Shown here in pieces: positions 49,342-57,558 of a DNA stretch of 64,000 bases. Origin of the DNA: Streptomyces albofaciens JCM 4342 (GTDB taxonomy: Bacteria > Actinomycetota > Actinomycetes > Streptomycetales > Streptomycetaceae); NCBI RefSeq assembly GCF_008634025.1, contig NZ_PDCM01000001.1, forward strand, positions 62,001 to 126,000, read 5' to 3'. The translations under genes and the position numbers were made by a program. How positions within the stretch are numbered: the first letter of the stretch is position 1; each line of letters starts with the position of its first letter. The notes under the pieces are model-generated. The model had not been told where the DNA came from and searched no databases. It worked only from the letters and a program-made list of their open reading frames with translations.

Positions 49342-50616
49342 ATGTCAGGGACCCGGCCCGAAGCACCACTGATCGACGCCGAGGAGGACCTGGCCCCGGC
49401 CCCGCCGGTCGCCGCGGCCCGCCGCCGGCTGCGCGCGCACCCGGTCCTGGTCCTGCTCGGCATCGTGCTCGCCTCACTGAACATGCGCGCCGCGCTGGCC
49501 GGCGTCTCGCCGCTGGTGAGCGAGATCGGCACGCACTTCCACCTGGCCGCCACCGCGAGCAGCCTGGTGACGACGATTCCGCTGGTCTTCATGGGCCTCG
49601 GCTCGATCGTCGCGCCGAAGCTGGCCCGCCGCTGGGGCACCGAGACGGTGTTGTGCGGCGCGCTGGTGCTGCTGTGCGGCGGCATCCTGCTGCGCATCGC
49701 GCCGCCGGTGGTCGCCCTGTTCGTGGGCTGCGCGGTGGTCGGTACGTCCATCGCCCTGCTGAACGTCCTGATGCCCGGCCTGATCAAGCGGGACTTCCCG
49801 GAGCGGGCCGCGGGCATGACCGCCCTGTACTCGACGGCGATGATCCTCGGCGCCACCGTCTCGGCCGCCTCCGCCGTGCCGCTGGAGAACGCGCTGGGCG
49901 GCTGGCAGGGCTCGCTGGCCTCGTGGGCGCTGCTGGCCGCGGTCGCCGCCGTCGTCTGGATCCCGCAGGCGGTGCTCGCGCGTCGCGGTACGCGGCACGG
50001 GCAGCCCGCCGCGACGCCCGCGCACGCCGCCGAGGACGGCCCGAAGCTGAGCCGTTCCCCGCTGGCCTGGCAGGTCACGCTCTTCATGGGCTCGCAGTCG
50101 CTGATCGCGTACGTGATGATCGCCTGGATGCCGACGATCTTCACCGACCACGGCATGAGCAAGGCCACGGCCGGGCTGGTCTTCGCCTTCAGCACGCTGG
50201 TGCAGATGGCCGGTTCGTTCGTGGTGCCGATGCTCGCCGGCCGGATGCGGCGGCAGCGGCTGCTGGCCGTCGCCGTCACCGCCCTGATGGCCTGCGGCAT
50301 CGTCGGTCTGCTCGTGGCCCCGGTGGCCGGCGCCTGGGTCTGGGCGATTCTCCTGGGCATCGGCCAGGGCGGCGCGCTCGGCCTGGCACTGACGATGATG
50401 GTGCTGCGCTCCGGCGACGCGCACACCGCCGCCCGCCTCTCGGGCATGGCGCAGACCTGGGGCTACCTGCTCGCCGCCGCCGGACCGCTGGTTCTCGGCG
50501 CGGTGCACCAGGCGACGCACGGCTGGACGGTGCCGATCGTGCTGCTGCTGGCCGTCTGCGCGGGCCTGGTGCTGCTGGGGATGGGCGCGGGGCGCGACCG
50601 GAGGATCGGCGCCTGA
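49342..50616 (+). CDS. MFS transporter of the CynX/NimT (cyanate/nitroimidazole) type
   Basis: The 424-residue protein has 12 membrane segments: VLVLLGIVLASLNMRAALAGVSPLVSEI is the first, with the NMRAALxxVSPL signature of the CynX/NimT family. RDFPERAAGMTALYSTAMILGAT and MGSQSLIAYVMIAWMPTIFTDHGMSKATAGLV follow. Family members export or import cyanate, 2-nitroimidazole or other organic anions. It follows the FadR-type gene by 153 bp with AAGGAGAG at 49324. The short N-terminal cytosolic segment is acidic. The real substrate is unknown; the FadR ligand would probably be the same compound. Confidence 0.92.
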   Translation: MSGTRPEAPLIDAEEDLAPAPPVAAARRRLRAHPVLVLLGIVLASLNMRAALAGVSPLVSEIGTHFHLAATASSLVTTIPLVFMGLGSIVAPKLARRWGTETVLCGALVLLCGGILLRIAPPVVALFVGCAVVGTSIALLNVLMPGLIKRDFPERAAGMTALYSTAMILGATVSAASAVPLENALGGWQGSLASWALLAAVAAVVWIPQAVLARRGTRHGQPAATPAHAAEDGPKLSRSPLAWQVTLFMGSQSLIAYVMIAWMPTIFTDHGMSKATAGLVFAFSTLVQMAGSFVVPMLAGRMRRQRLLAVAVTALMACGIVGLLVAPVAGAWVWAILLGIGQGGALGLALTMMVLRSGDAHTAARLSGMAQTWGYLLAAAGPLVLGAVHQATHGWTVPIVLLLAVCAGLVLLGMGAGRDRRIGA

Positions 50617-50672
50617 TCCCGTACGTTCCAAAGGCCCCGTGACGTTCCGAAGGGCCCTCTGACGTTCCGAAG

Positions 50673-50713
50673 GGCCCCGTGGACCGCTTGCCGTGCTCGC
50701 GATCCACGGGGCC
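50673..50713 (+). terminator. Terminator after the MFS gene
   Basis: GGCCCCGTGGA (50673-50683) and TCCACGGGGCC (50703-50713) are perfect 11-bp arms with a 19-nt loop. Before it, three copies of GACGTTCCGAAGGGCCC at 50631-50679 form a short direct-repeat array. No gene is seen up to 50922. Confidence 0.72.
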
Positions 50714-50922
50714 GCTTCCGTACGGGGCCACTTCCGTACGTAGGTGTATGGATCTCGTAACCGTACGGGGCTCGTAACAGGACGGGGCTCGTATCCGTAC
50801 GGACTCCGCAGCCGTACGAACCTGACCTTCACACCGACGTGACCCGGCGACGCCCCGATGATTCCAACGGCACGCACCAACCACAACGCGCCGACCAGGC
50901 GTACCTGCCTTACCGTGCCCCC

Positions 50923-51717
50923 ATGAGCGATGCGCTGCACACCGGCCACGGCCCCCGCTCGCGGCTGACCCGCAGGGGCCGGCTGTTCCTGGCCATCGGT
51001 CTCTGCGTCGTCCTGGCGCTGATCGCGGTGCTGGTCACGCGCCTGCTCGGCGGGCCCGGCCAGCCTCCCCTCACCATCCCGGAGGGCTGGCGCGCGACCC
51101 AGGTGTACGCGGCGGCCGACAAGGCCCTCGGCGTCGCGCCCGGCACCACGAAGAAGGCCGCGACGCGCGCCCGGCTGAAGCTGCCGGAGGCGGCGAAGGG
51201 CGATCCGGAGGGTTTTCTCTACCCCGCGACGTATCCGGTGGACGACGACACCACGCCCGAGTCGCTGCTCTCGTTCATGACCAACACCGCGGCCGAGAAG
51301 CACGCCGCCGACGGCATCCGTGCGTACGAGACGGTGATCACCGCTTCCATCGTGCAGGCCGAGGCCGACCGGCCCGCCGACATGGGCAAGGTCGCCCGGG
51401 TGATCGAGAACCGGCTCGACCGGGGCATGCCCCTCCAGATGGACTCGACCATCAACTACGCCCTCGGACGCAGCTCCCTCAACACCAGCCACACGGACAC
51501 CAAGCTCAACAGCCCGTACAACACCTACCGGCACAAGGGCCTGCCGCCGACCCCGATCGACAACCCCGGCCAGGACGCCCTCCGGGCCGCGGCCCGGCCG
51601 CCCGCGGGTGACTGGCTGTACTTCGTGACGGTCGCCCCCGGCGACACCCGCTTCACCGCCGACTACGCGCAGCACCGCGCGAACGTACGGGAGTTCAACG
51701 AACGGCACGGGCGGTAG
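50923..51717 (+). CDS. mltG: MltG/YceG-like endolytic transglycosylase
   Basis: The 264-residue protein has an N-terminal membrane anchor (RRGRLFLAIGLCVVLALIAVLVTRLLGG) after a short basic lead, then the YceG domain. DPEGFLYPATYPV, ETVITASIVQAEADRP and MGKVARVIENRLDRGMPLQMDSTINYALG are the conserved blocks. The motif ASIVQAEA keeps the glutamate that cleaves glycan strands; the first position of the family's ExE is glutamine, as in many actinobacteria. YNTYRHKGLPPTPIDNPGQDA and YFVTVAPGDTRFTADYAQH complete the domain. It is shorter than the usual MltG (about 340-600), lacking the LysM-like region. A second, full-size copy elsewhere would be expected. Confidence 0.88.
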   Translation: MSDALHTGHGPRSRLTRRGRLFLAIGLCVVLALIAVLVTRLLGGPGQPPLTIPEGWRATQVYAAADKALGVAPGTTKKAATRARLKLPEAAKGDPEGFLYPATYPVDDDTTPESLLSFMTNTAAEKHAADGIRAYETVITASIVQAEADRPADMGKVARVIENRLDRGMPLQMDSTINYALGRSSLNTSHTDTKLNSPYNTYRHKGLPPTPIDNPGQDALRAAARPPAGDWLYFVTVAPGDTRFTADYAQHRANVREFNERHGR

Positions 51718-51785
51718 CACCGCCGGCCGGCCCGCCCGTACTCGGCGCAGGCCCGGTGTCAGTGGTGCCCGGTATAACTTCCCGC

Positions 51786-52250
51786 ATGGCACTGACGTGG
51801 AAGTTGGTCATCGACAGCACGAACGCCTCCGCGCTGGCGGACTTCTGGGCCGCGGCCCTGGAGTACGAGGTGGAGGACCCCAGCGCTCTCATCGAACAGC
51901 TGCTGGCCGCCGGCCACCTCAAGGAGGAAGCGGTCGCCGAGCACCACGGCCGCAAGACCTTCCGCGGTTACGCCGCGATACGCCACCCCGAGGACCCGTA
52001 CGACGAGACCAGCGGCGTCGGCCGCGGACGACGCCTGCTCTTCCAGGACGTTCCCGAAGGGAAGACAGGCAAGAACCGTCTGCACCTGGATGTCCACAGC
52101 GGACCCGGTGGCCTGGAGGCGCTGGTGACCCGCCTGGAGAGCCTGGGGGCAACGCGCGTCCGGGAGGTGGATCAGGGCCCGGCCGGACGCTGGTGGCTCA
52201 TGCAGGACCCGGAGGGGAACGAGTTCTGCGCCGCGCAGGGCGGGGCGTGA
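51786..52250 (+). CDS. VOC-superfamily (glyoxalase-like) protein
   Basis: The 154-residue protein has LTWKLVIDSTNASALADFWAAALEYEV at the N terminus and RLHLDVHSGPGGLEALVTRLESLGATRV, WWLMQDPEGNEFC at the C terminus. These are the two beta-alpha-beta-beta-beta halves of a glyoxalase/bleomycin-resistance fold. A helical insert (SALIEQLLAAGHLKEEAVAEHHG) separates the strands. Candidate metal ligands are the histidine in RLHLDVH and the glutamate in PEGNEF. The reaction is unknown; relatives include dioxygenases and resistance proteins. The ATG at 51786 is supported by the family start. It is monocistronic. Confidence 0.88.
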   Translation: MALTWKLVIDSTNASALADFWAAALEYEVEDPSALIEQLLAAGHLKEEAVAEHHGRKTFRGYAAIRHPEDPYDETSGVGRGRRLLFQDVPEGKTGKNRLHLDVHSGPGGLEALVTRLESLGATRVREVDQGPAGRWWLMQDPEGNEFCAAQGGA

Positions 52251-52391
52251 TGGCCGTGCCGGTGGAAGACGGCTCGGCGAGCTCAGGGTGCGGCCGTCCC
52301 CGCCCCCGCTCCGAGCGCGACGCCCACCCACGCAAAACGCCCGGCCGGATCCCCGGCCGAGCGCCTGCTCCCAGTACCGCGATCCGCGCGC

Positions 52392-53183
52392 CTACTCCTC
52401 GCCCGCCACCGTCAACGACCGCAGCTTGCGCCCCGCGTACCAGGTCGCCAGGCCCGTGACCGCCACCAGGAGGACGACCGCCAGCGGCAGTCCCACCTCC
52501 GAGGTGACCGCGCCCTCCGCGCCGATCTTCTGGCCTGTCGCGAGCGCCCACTGCTGCACGCTCAGGGTGCGCGCGCCCGCCACCAGGTTGCCGACCAGGG
52601 TTTCCCACACCAGGGCGTAGACCAGGCCGAAGACGACCGCGTGCCGGCTGACCGTGCCGAAGAACAGGAACAGCGCGCTGTACGCGACGGAGGCCACGGC
52701 CGCGGCGACCGCGTACGCCACCGCGATCTGCTGGCTGTTGCCGTTCAGGACGAAGCCGGCGATCAGGACCGGGACCGCCGAGAACGCGGCCGTCACGCCG
52801 ATCGCCACGACCAGTTTGGTGAAGATGACCGAGGACCGGCGCAGCGGCTTGGCCAGCAGGTAGACGACCGAGCCGTCGTCGATCTCCGGGCCGATCGCGC
52901 CCGTACCGGCGATGACGCCGATCAGCGGGACCATCGTCGCGAGCGCGAAGGTGCCCAGGACGCCGTTGGCGGTGGAGTCGTCGGCGCCCGCCAGGGCCCG
53001 GACGGCGACGGAGATGACGATCAGGAGGGCGGGCAGCGCGAACAGGATGAGCGCGCGGCGCCGGCCGAGCAGCGCCCGGTAGGTGAGCCGGGCGACGGTG
53101 GGGTTGAAGACCGAGGGCACCGGGGCGGGGCCCGCAGCGGGCGCCGGGGACGGGTCCGGCCGGACCGATGAGGTCGCTGACAT
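52392..53183 (-). CDS. ABC-2 type permease, second of the double ABC operon
   Basis: The 263-residue protein starts with an Ala-Pro-rich segment, then VARLTYRALLGRRRALILFALPALLIVISVAVRAL and five more hydrophobic segments (for example VIFTKLVVAIGVTAAFSAVPVLIAGFVL and LPLAVVLLVAVTGLATWY). The segment IGPEIDDGSVVYLLAKPLRR is the ABC-2 membrane-gene signature. It is the last gene of the operon, partnering the ATPase just upstream (17 bp apart). Export of a lipid, peptide or drug is inferred, without a known substrate. Confidence 0.88.
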   Translation of the reverse strand: MSATSSVRPDPSPAPAAGPAPVPSVFNPTVARLTYRALLGRRRALILFALPALLIVISVAVRALAGADDSTANGVLGTFALATMVPLIGVIAGTGAIGPEIDDGSVVYLLAKPLRRSSVIFTKLVVAIGVTAAFSAVPVLIAGFVLNGNSQQIAVAYAVAAAVASVAYSALFLFFGTVSRHAVVFGLVYALVWETLVGNLVAGARTLSVQQWALATGQKIGAEGAVTSEVGLPLAVVLLVAVTGLATWYAGRKLRSLTVAGEE

Positions 53184-53199
53184 CGCTTACAGGCTCCTT

Positions 53200-54111
53200 T
53201 CAGGCCGCGACGAGGTAGGAGAAGACCGATTCCAGGGACTCGTCGGAGGGCGAGACCGTCAGGAGGCGGATGCCGTGGTCGCGGGCGACCCGCGGCAGCA
53301 GGGCGGTGAAGCGCGGGAAATCGACGGCCTGGATGCGCAGCGCGCCGTCCTGGAGGTCGACCTCGATCCCGGCCGTGGACGGGTCGGCGATCAGGGCGGC
53401 GGCCAGCGCCCGGTCGTCGGTGGAGCGTACGAGGTAGCGGTGCGGCCGGTCCGTCATCAGGCGGCGGATCTTGCGGAAGTCGCCGGACGCCGCGTGCCGC
53501 CCGGCGACCACCACCTCGATGTGCGAGGCCAGTTGCTCGACCTCTTCGAGGATGTGGGAGGAGAACAGGACCGTACGGCCGTCGGCGCCCATCCGCCGCA
53601 GCAGGTCCATCAGCTGCATCCGCTGCCGCGGGTCCATACCGTTGAACGGCTCGTCCAGCAGGAGCACGGACGGGTCGTGGACCAGCGCCGACGCCATCTT
53701 CACGCGCTGGCGCATGCCCTTGCTGTACGTGGAGATGCGGCGGTCCTGCGCGTATTCCATCTCGACGGTGGCCAGCGCCCGCCGCGCGGCGTCCTTGCCC
53801 AGGCCGTGCAGTTCGGCGTTGGCGACGACGAACTCGCGGCCGGTGAGGAAGTCGTACATGGCCTCGCGCTCGGGCACGATGCCGATGTGGCGGTAGACGC
53901 TCTCGTTGCGCCAGACGGTGCGGCCGTCGAGGGTGACGGTCCCGCCGGACGGCGCGAGGAAGCCGCCCATCATGTTGATCAGTGTGGACTTGCCCGCGCC
54001 GTTGGGGCCGAGCAGGCCGGTGACACCGGGGCCGATGGTCATGGTGATGTCGTTGACGGCAACGACGTTGCCGAACCACCGGGAGACGTGGTCGATCTGG
54101 ATGGTCGTCAT
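53200..54111 (-). CDS. ABC transporter ATPase, second of the double ABC operon
   Basis: The 303-residue ATPase has Walker A GLLGPNGAGKSTLINMMGG, the signature ISTYSKGMRQRVKMASALVHDPSVLLLDEPFNGMDP (ABC motif as YSKGM, Walker B LLLDEP) and the switch histidine in VLFSSHILEEVEQLA. The C terminus is a DUF4162-like extension (DRALAAALIADPSTAGIEVDLQDGALRI) seen in ABC-2 exporters. It powers the permease that follows (start 53183). The ATG at 54111 lies 80 bp after the previous permease's stop, with AAGGAACGG just upstream. Confidence 0.92.
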   Translation of the reverse strand: MTTIQIDHVSRWFGNVVAVNDITMTIGPGVTGLLGPNGAGKSTLINMMGGFLAPSGGTVTLDGRTVWRNESVYRHIGIVPEREAMYDFLTGREFVVANAELHGLGKDAARRALATVEMEYAQDRRISTYSKGMRQRVKMASALVHDPSVLLLDEPFNGMDPRQRMQLMDLLRRMGADGRTVLFSSHILEEVEQLASHIEVVVAGRHAASGDFRKIRRLMTDRPHRYLVRSTDDRALAAALIADPSTAGIEVDLQDGALRIQAVDFPRFTALLPRVARDHGIRLLTVSPSDESLESVFSYLVAA

Positions 54112-54190
54112 GGGCGCGGCCCGTTCCTTCGGAGAGTTCGCAGGGCGGTGGCGGGCGTCGGGAGCGCCTTCCGGCGCGCGGGGCGGGCGG

Positions 54191-55102
54191 TCACAGGCCG
54201 GCCTTCCGGTAGCGGCGCATCAGCAGCGCGTACGAGCCCGCGACGGCGCACAGGGTGACCAGGAGCGCCACCAGGCCGGCGGCGGTGGACGGCTGGACCT
54301 CGTCGGGGAACGACGCGGTGCCGCCCAGGAACGTCGCCTGCACGCTGTCGATGAGCGTGATGGGCGAGCACAGCGCGAGCCAGCCGACGACGCCCTCCTG
54401 GCCCTGTACGGCGGCGATGCCCTGGACGGCGCTCACCGCGGCGTACGGGATCGTCAGCGCGGCGATGACGGCGGCGACGCCGAAGCCGCGGCGCGGGGTC
54501 AGCGCGGAGATCACCAGGCCGAGGCCGGCGAACAGCAGCGAGAGCAGCGCCACCGAGACCAGGCCCTGGGCCAGCCCCTTGGTCTGGTCGACGAAGTCCA
54601 TCTTGGCCAGCAGCGCGCCCACGTAGAGGATCAGCAGCGGCGCGGCGGTCAGGATGAACAGCGCGCTCGCCATCGCGGCGAACTTCGCCGCCACGTAGTC
54701 GACGCGCTCGATGGGGCGCGAGAAGTACAGCGGCACCGTCCGGAAGCGCAGGTCCCGGGAGACGGACTGGGGTGCCTGGGCGGCCAGGTAGAGGCCGATG
54801 ACCGCCTGGAGGTAGATCGCGTACCTGGTGTACGCCACCGGAAGGTCGTTCATCTTCGCGAAGACCGCGACCGCCACCATGATGCCCGCGGGCAGGCACA
54901 TCACGGCGAACAGCAGCATCGGCAGCACCTTGGACCTGGCGGAGCGGCCCAGCCCGTAGGCGCCGCGCAGGCTCTGTGAGAACAGCGAGCGGCGGGCGTA
55001 GGCGCGGCCGAGGCGCGGGCCGTCGAAGTGGCGGTAGCCGATGTCGTGGATGACGTCCTGCGCCGCTCCGGAGGGCGCGGGGGTCCTGGTCTCAGGCGGC
55101 AT
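54191..55102 (-). CDS. ABC-2 type permease, first of the double ABC operon
   Basis: The 303-residue protein has HDIGYRHFDGPRLGRAYARRSLFSQSLRGAYGLGRSARSK, a conserved cytosolic lead, and then six membrane segments, for example VLPMLLFAVMCLPAGIMVAVAVFAKM and TAAGLVALLVTLCAVAGSYALLM. YFSRPIERVDYVAAK is the ABC-2 signature. It overlaps the preceding ATPase gene by 11 bp (start 55102, ATPase stop 55092), so translational coupling is likely. It partners the upstream ATPase. The N-terminal 20 residues are Pro-rich. The substrate is unknown. Confidence 0.88.
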   Translation of the reverse strand: MPPETRTPAPSGAAQDVIHDIGYRHFDGPRLGRAYARRSLFSQSLRGAYGLGRSARSKVLPMLLFAVMCLPAGIMVAVAVFAKMNDLPVAYTRYAIYLQAVIGLYLAAQAPQSVSRDLRFRTVPLYFSRPIERVDYVAAKFAAMASALFILTAAPLLILYVGALLAKMDFVDQTKGLAQGLVSVALLSLLFAGLGLVISALTPRRGFGVAAVIAALTIPYAAVSAVQGIAAVQGQEGVVGWLALCSPITLIDSVQATFLGGTASFPDEVQPSTAAGLVALLVTLCAVAGSYALLMRRYRKAGL

Positions 55103-56291
55103 CGGGGGCGCCTCCGTCCTTGGGGGCTCGGTGGGCGGTCGTTGCGGGGGCCTTCGCTGAGGGTGGGGCATCCGCTGTGGTGGAGGCCTGAGCCGTGGTG
55201 GGCGCCTCCGCTGCGGTGGGGGCCTCCGCCGTGGTGGCGGCTGGGTCGGTCGAGGCGTCCGCGCGGGCCGGTGCGTCCGGGGTTTGCGCAGCCTGGGTAC
55301 GCGCGGGCTGAGTACGCGCGGTCTGGGCGTCCTGCCCGCCGGCCGCGTCCCCGTTCTGGAAGACCTCGGATATGCGGTGCCGGCGCTGTTCCATCCGTAC
55401 CAGTCCGAGCCCCAGGTCGGCGACGGTGTCGCGCAGCAGGTCGTACGTCTCCTCGCCGGTGGCCTCCACGTACAGCAGGTGGGCGGCGGAGGCCACGCCC
55501 TGCGAGCCGGGTGTCGCGGTGGTCACCGCGACCCCGGCACGGGTCAGGGCCGCGCGCAGCGCTTCCGTACCGTCCGGATGCTCGTCGGTGTCCGTGACCT
55601 CGACGGCCAGGGAGGCGGTGAGCTGCATGAAGTCGTCGGTTGCGGAGGAGCGCAGCAGCTTGCCGCCGTCGATGACGACGACGTGGTCGCAGGTGCGCTC
55701 CAGCTCGCCCAGGAGGTGCGAGGTGACCAGGACCGAAATGCCGAACTCTGTGTACACACGGCGGATCAGGCCGAGCATCTCGTCGCGGCCGACCGGGTCC
55801 AGGCCGTTGGTCGGCTCGTCCAGGAACACCAGCTGCGGGTCGTGGACGAGCGCCTGGGCCAGCTTGACCCGCTGCTTCATGCCCGTCGAGTAGCCGCCGA
55901 TGGGGCGGTAGCGCTCCTCGTAGAGGCCGACGTGCCGCAGCGTGTCGGCGGTGCGCTCGCGGGCCGCGGTCGGCGGCAGGCCCGACATCCGCGCCATGTG
56001 GACGACGAACTCGGTGGCCGAGACGTCCGGCGGCAGGCAGTCGTGCTCCGGCATGTAGCCGACGCGCTCGCGGATGGCGCCGCCCTCCGTGGCCACGTCC
56101 AGGCCGAGGACGGCCGCGGACCCCTCGCTGGCCGGGGCGAGCCCCAGCAGCAGCTTGATCAGGGTGGACTTGCCGGCGCCGTTGGCACCCACCAGGCCGG
56201 TCACCCCGGGGCCGATGTCCACGGTGAGCCGGTCCAGCGCGGTCACCCTCGGGTACCGCTTGCTCAGGCTTTCGGTCACGATCACAGTCAC
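55092..56291 (-). CDS. ABC transporter ATPase with Ala/Thr-rich tail, first of the operon
   Basis: About 399 residues. The ATPase part (to about 290) has Walker A GLVGANGAGKSTLIKLLLG, signature IGGYSTGMKQRVKLAQALVHDPQLVFLDEPTNGLDP, and VTSHLLGELERTCDHVVVID. After LVRMEQRRHRISEVFQ comes a 100-residue tail of TAEAPTAAEAPTTAQASTTAD-like repeats, encoded by repeats of GTGGGGGCCTCCGCCGTG type. The tail is not needed for ATP binding. The start is uncertain: GTG at 56291 (VTVIVTESLSKRYP) is chosen here, and a GTG at 56318 is possible. It leads the four-gene minus-strand operon. Confidence 0.88.
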   Translation of the reverse strand: MTVIVTESLSKRYPRVTALDRLTVDIGPGVTGLVGANGAGKSTLIKLLLGLAPASEGSAAVLGLDVATEGGAIRERVGYMPEHDCLPPDVSATEFVVHMARMSGLPPTAARERTADTLRHVGLYEERYRPIGGYSTGMKQRVKLAQALVHDPQLVFLDEPTNGLDPVGRDEMLGLIRRVYTEFGISVLVTSHLLGELERTCDHVVVIDGGKLLRSSATDDFMQLTASLAVEVTDTDEHPDGTEALRAALTRAGVAVTTATPGSQGVASAAHLLYVEATGEETYDLLRDTVADLGLGLVRMEQRRHRISEVFQNGDAAGGQDAQTARTQPARTQAAQTPDAPARADASTDPAATTAEAPTAAEAPTTAQASTTADAPPSAKAPATTAHRAPKDGGAPDAA

Positions 56292-56318
56292 GTCATCGAC
56301 GGTAGTGGCGCGGACCAC

Positions 56319-56679
56319 ACCGGTCGTCAGACCAGGCGGCTGGATCAGCGTCCGACCACAGGCGTAGGGGCCCGTAGGGGAGGTCGTGCTTTGGTTCCCC
56401 CCGGTGCGGTGGTGGACGGGCGTAGGTGGGCTCTGTCGGCGCGGTGGCGCGGCGATGGGGTGACGGGGCGACGGGATGACAGGCGGCGGGGCGATGGGGC
56501 GACGGGTGGCCGGGGGGGCGGGGCGGCGTAAGGACCGCGGGAGCGCGTGCCGCGCCGCGGGTTTTCCACAGGCTCGACGGACCCCTTGACGTCACCGCCG
56601 AGCATTGTCACATTCATCAGTGTCAAGTTACGGGCACGTACCGCGATGATCGGCTCACGGACGGGACGGACGGTTGGCC
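56319..56679 (+). other. Divergent intergenic region with TGTCA direct repeats
   Basis: There is no gene in this stretch of about 360 bp. A GGGGCGACGGG-type repeat covers 56450-56525. At 56584-56632 lie TTGACGTCA, then TTGTCACATTC and GTGTCAAGTTAC. The TGTCA direct repeats 15 bp apart are candidates for regulator sites, possibly of the operon's own MerR-like protein. The operon start lies at 56680. Confidence 0.45.
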
Positions 56680-57558
56680 ATGACCTCAGCGACAGGGGCC
56701 GCGACGGCCCGCAGGGGCGGCGGGGGACGCGGACTCGCCGCCGACCTACGGGGGTTCAAAGAGGTGCAGCGGCTGGCGTACGCCTGTGCCGAGGCGGTCG
56801 CCGCACAGCTCAGGCCGGGGGTGACGGAGCGGGAGGCGGCGCGGATGCAGCGCCGGTGGCTGCGCGAGCGCGGGGTGCGGGACTGGTTCCACCTCCCCTT
56901 CGCCTGGTTCGGCGACCGCACGGCGTTCACGAACTTCCGCATACCGCTCCAGTTCTTCCCCACCGACCGGCGCCTGGAGCCCGGGATGGCCTTCATCCTC
57001 GACATGGCACCGGTGCATCAGGGGTTCACGGCCGACATCGGCTACTCCGGCTGCCTGGGGCTCAACCCGGTCCACGACCGGCTGCTGGCCGACCTCGCGG
57101 CGCACCGCGAGCTGATCCTGCGCGAGGTGCGCGAGCGCCGCCCGCTGCGGGAGATCTACGAGGACGTCGAGCGGCTCATGGTCCGCCAGGGATACGCCAA
57201 CCGCCACCGCGCCTATCCCTTCGGCGTCATCGCCCACAAGGTCGACCGCGTACGGCCCCGCCGCTGGTCGCCGACGCTCTTCGGGTTCGGCACGCAGTCG
57301 TTGAAGGGCCTGGCCTCCGACGCGCTGCACGGCCACCGCGACGGCTGGTCGCCCCTGTGGAGCCCGTACAAGTTCTCCGACCACCCGCCGCAGCCGGGCC
57401 TGTGGGCGGTCGAACCGCACCTCGGTTTCCGCGGCACGGGAGCGAAGTTCGAGGAGATCCTCGTCGTGACGGACTCCGCGGACCCGGAGGAGAGCGCTTT
57501 CTGGCTGGACGACGATCTGCCGCACGTGCGGCGCTGGCAGGAGGAGGGGGCCGCGTGA
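56680..57558 (+). CDS. M24-family (aminopeptidase P-like) metallopeptidase homologue
   Basis: The 292-residue protein is a single pita-bread domain. FILDMAPVHQGFTADIGYSGCLG carries the two metal aspartates, AYPFGVIAHKVDRV has the histidine, and WAVEPHLGFRGTGAKFEEILVVTD has the glutamates. It has no N-terminal domain of true aminopeptidase P. In actinobacteria such proteins occur with alpha/beta-hydrolase-SDR and PF10118 genes, where the activity has not been shown. The ATG at 56680 lies 24 nt after GGACGG. It overlaps the next gene by GTGA. A hydrolase or lyase role on a small substrate is possible. Confidence 0.85.
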   Translation: MTSATGAATARRGGGGRGLAADLRGFKEVQRLAYACAEAVAAQLRPGVTEREAARMQRRWLRERGVRDWFHLPFAWFGDRTAFTNFRIPLQFFPTDRRLEPGMAFILDMAPVHQGFTADIGYSGCLGLNPVHDRLLADLAAHRELILREVRERRPLREIYEDVERLMVRQGYANRHRAYPFGVIAHKVDRVRPRRWSPTLFGFGTQSLKGLASDALHGHRDGWSPLWSPYKFSDHPPQPGLWAVEPHLGFRGTGAKFEEILVVTDSADPEESAFWLDDDLPHVRRWQEEGAA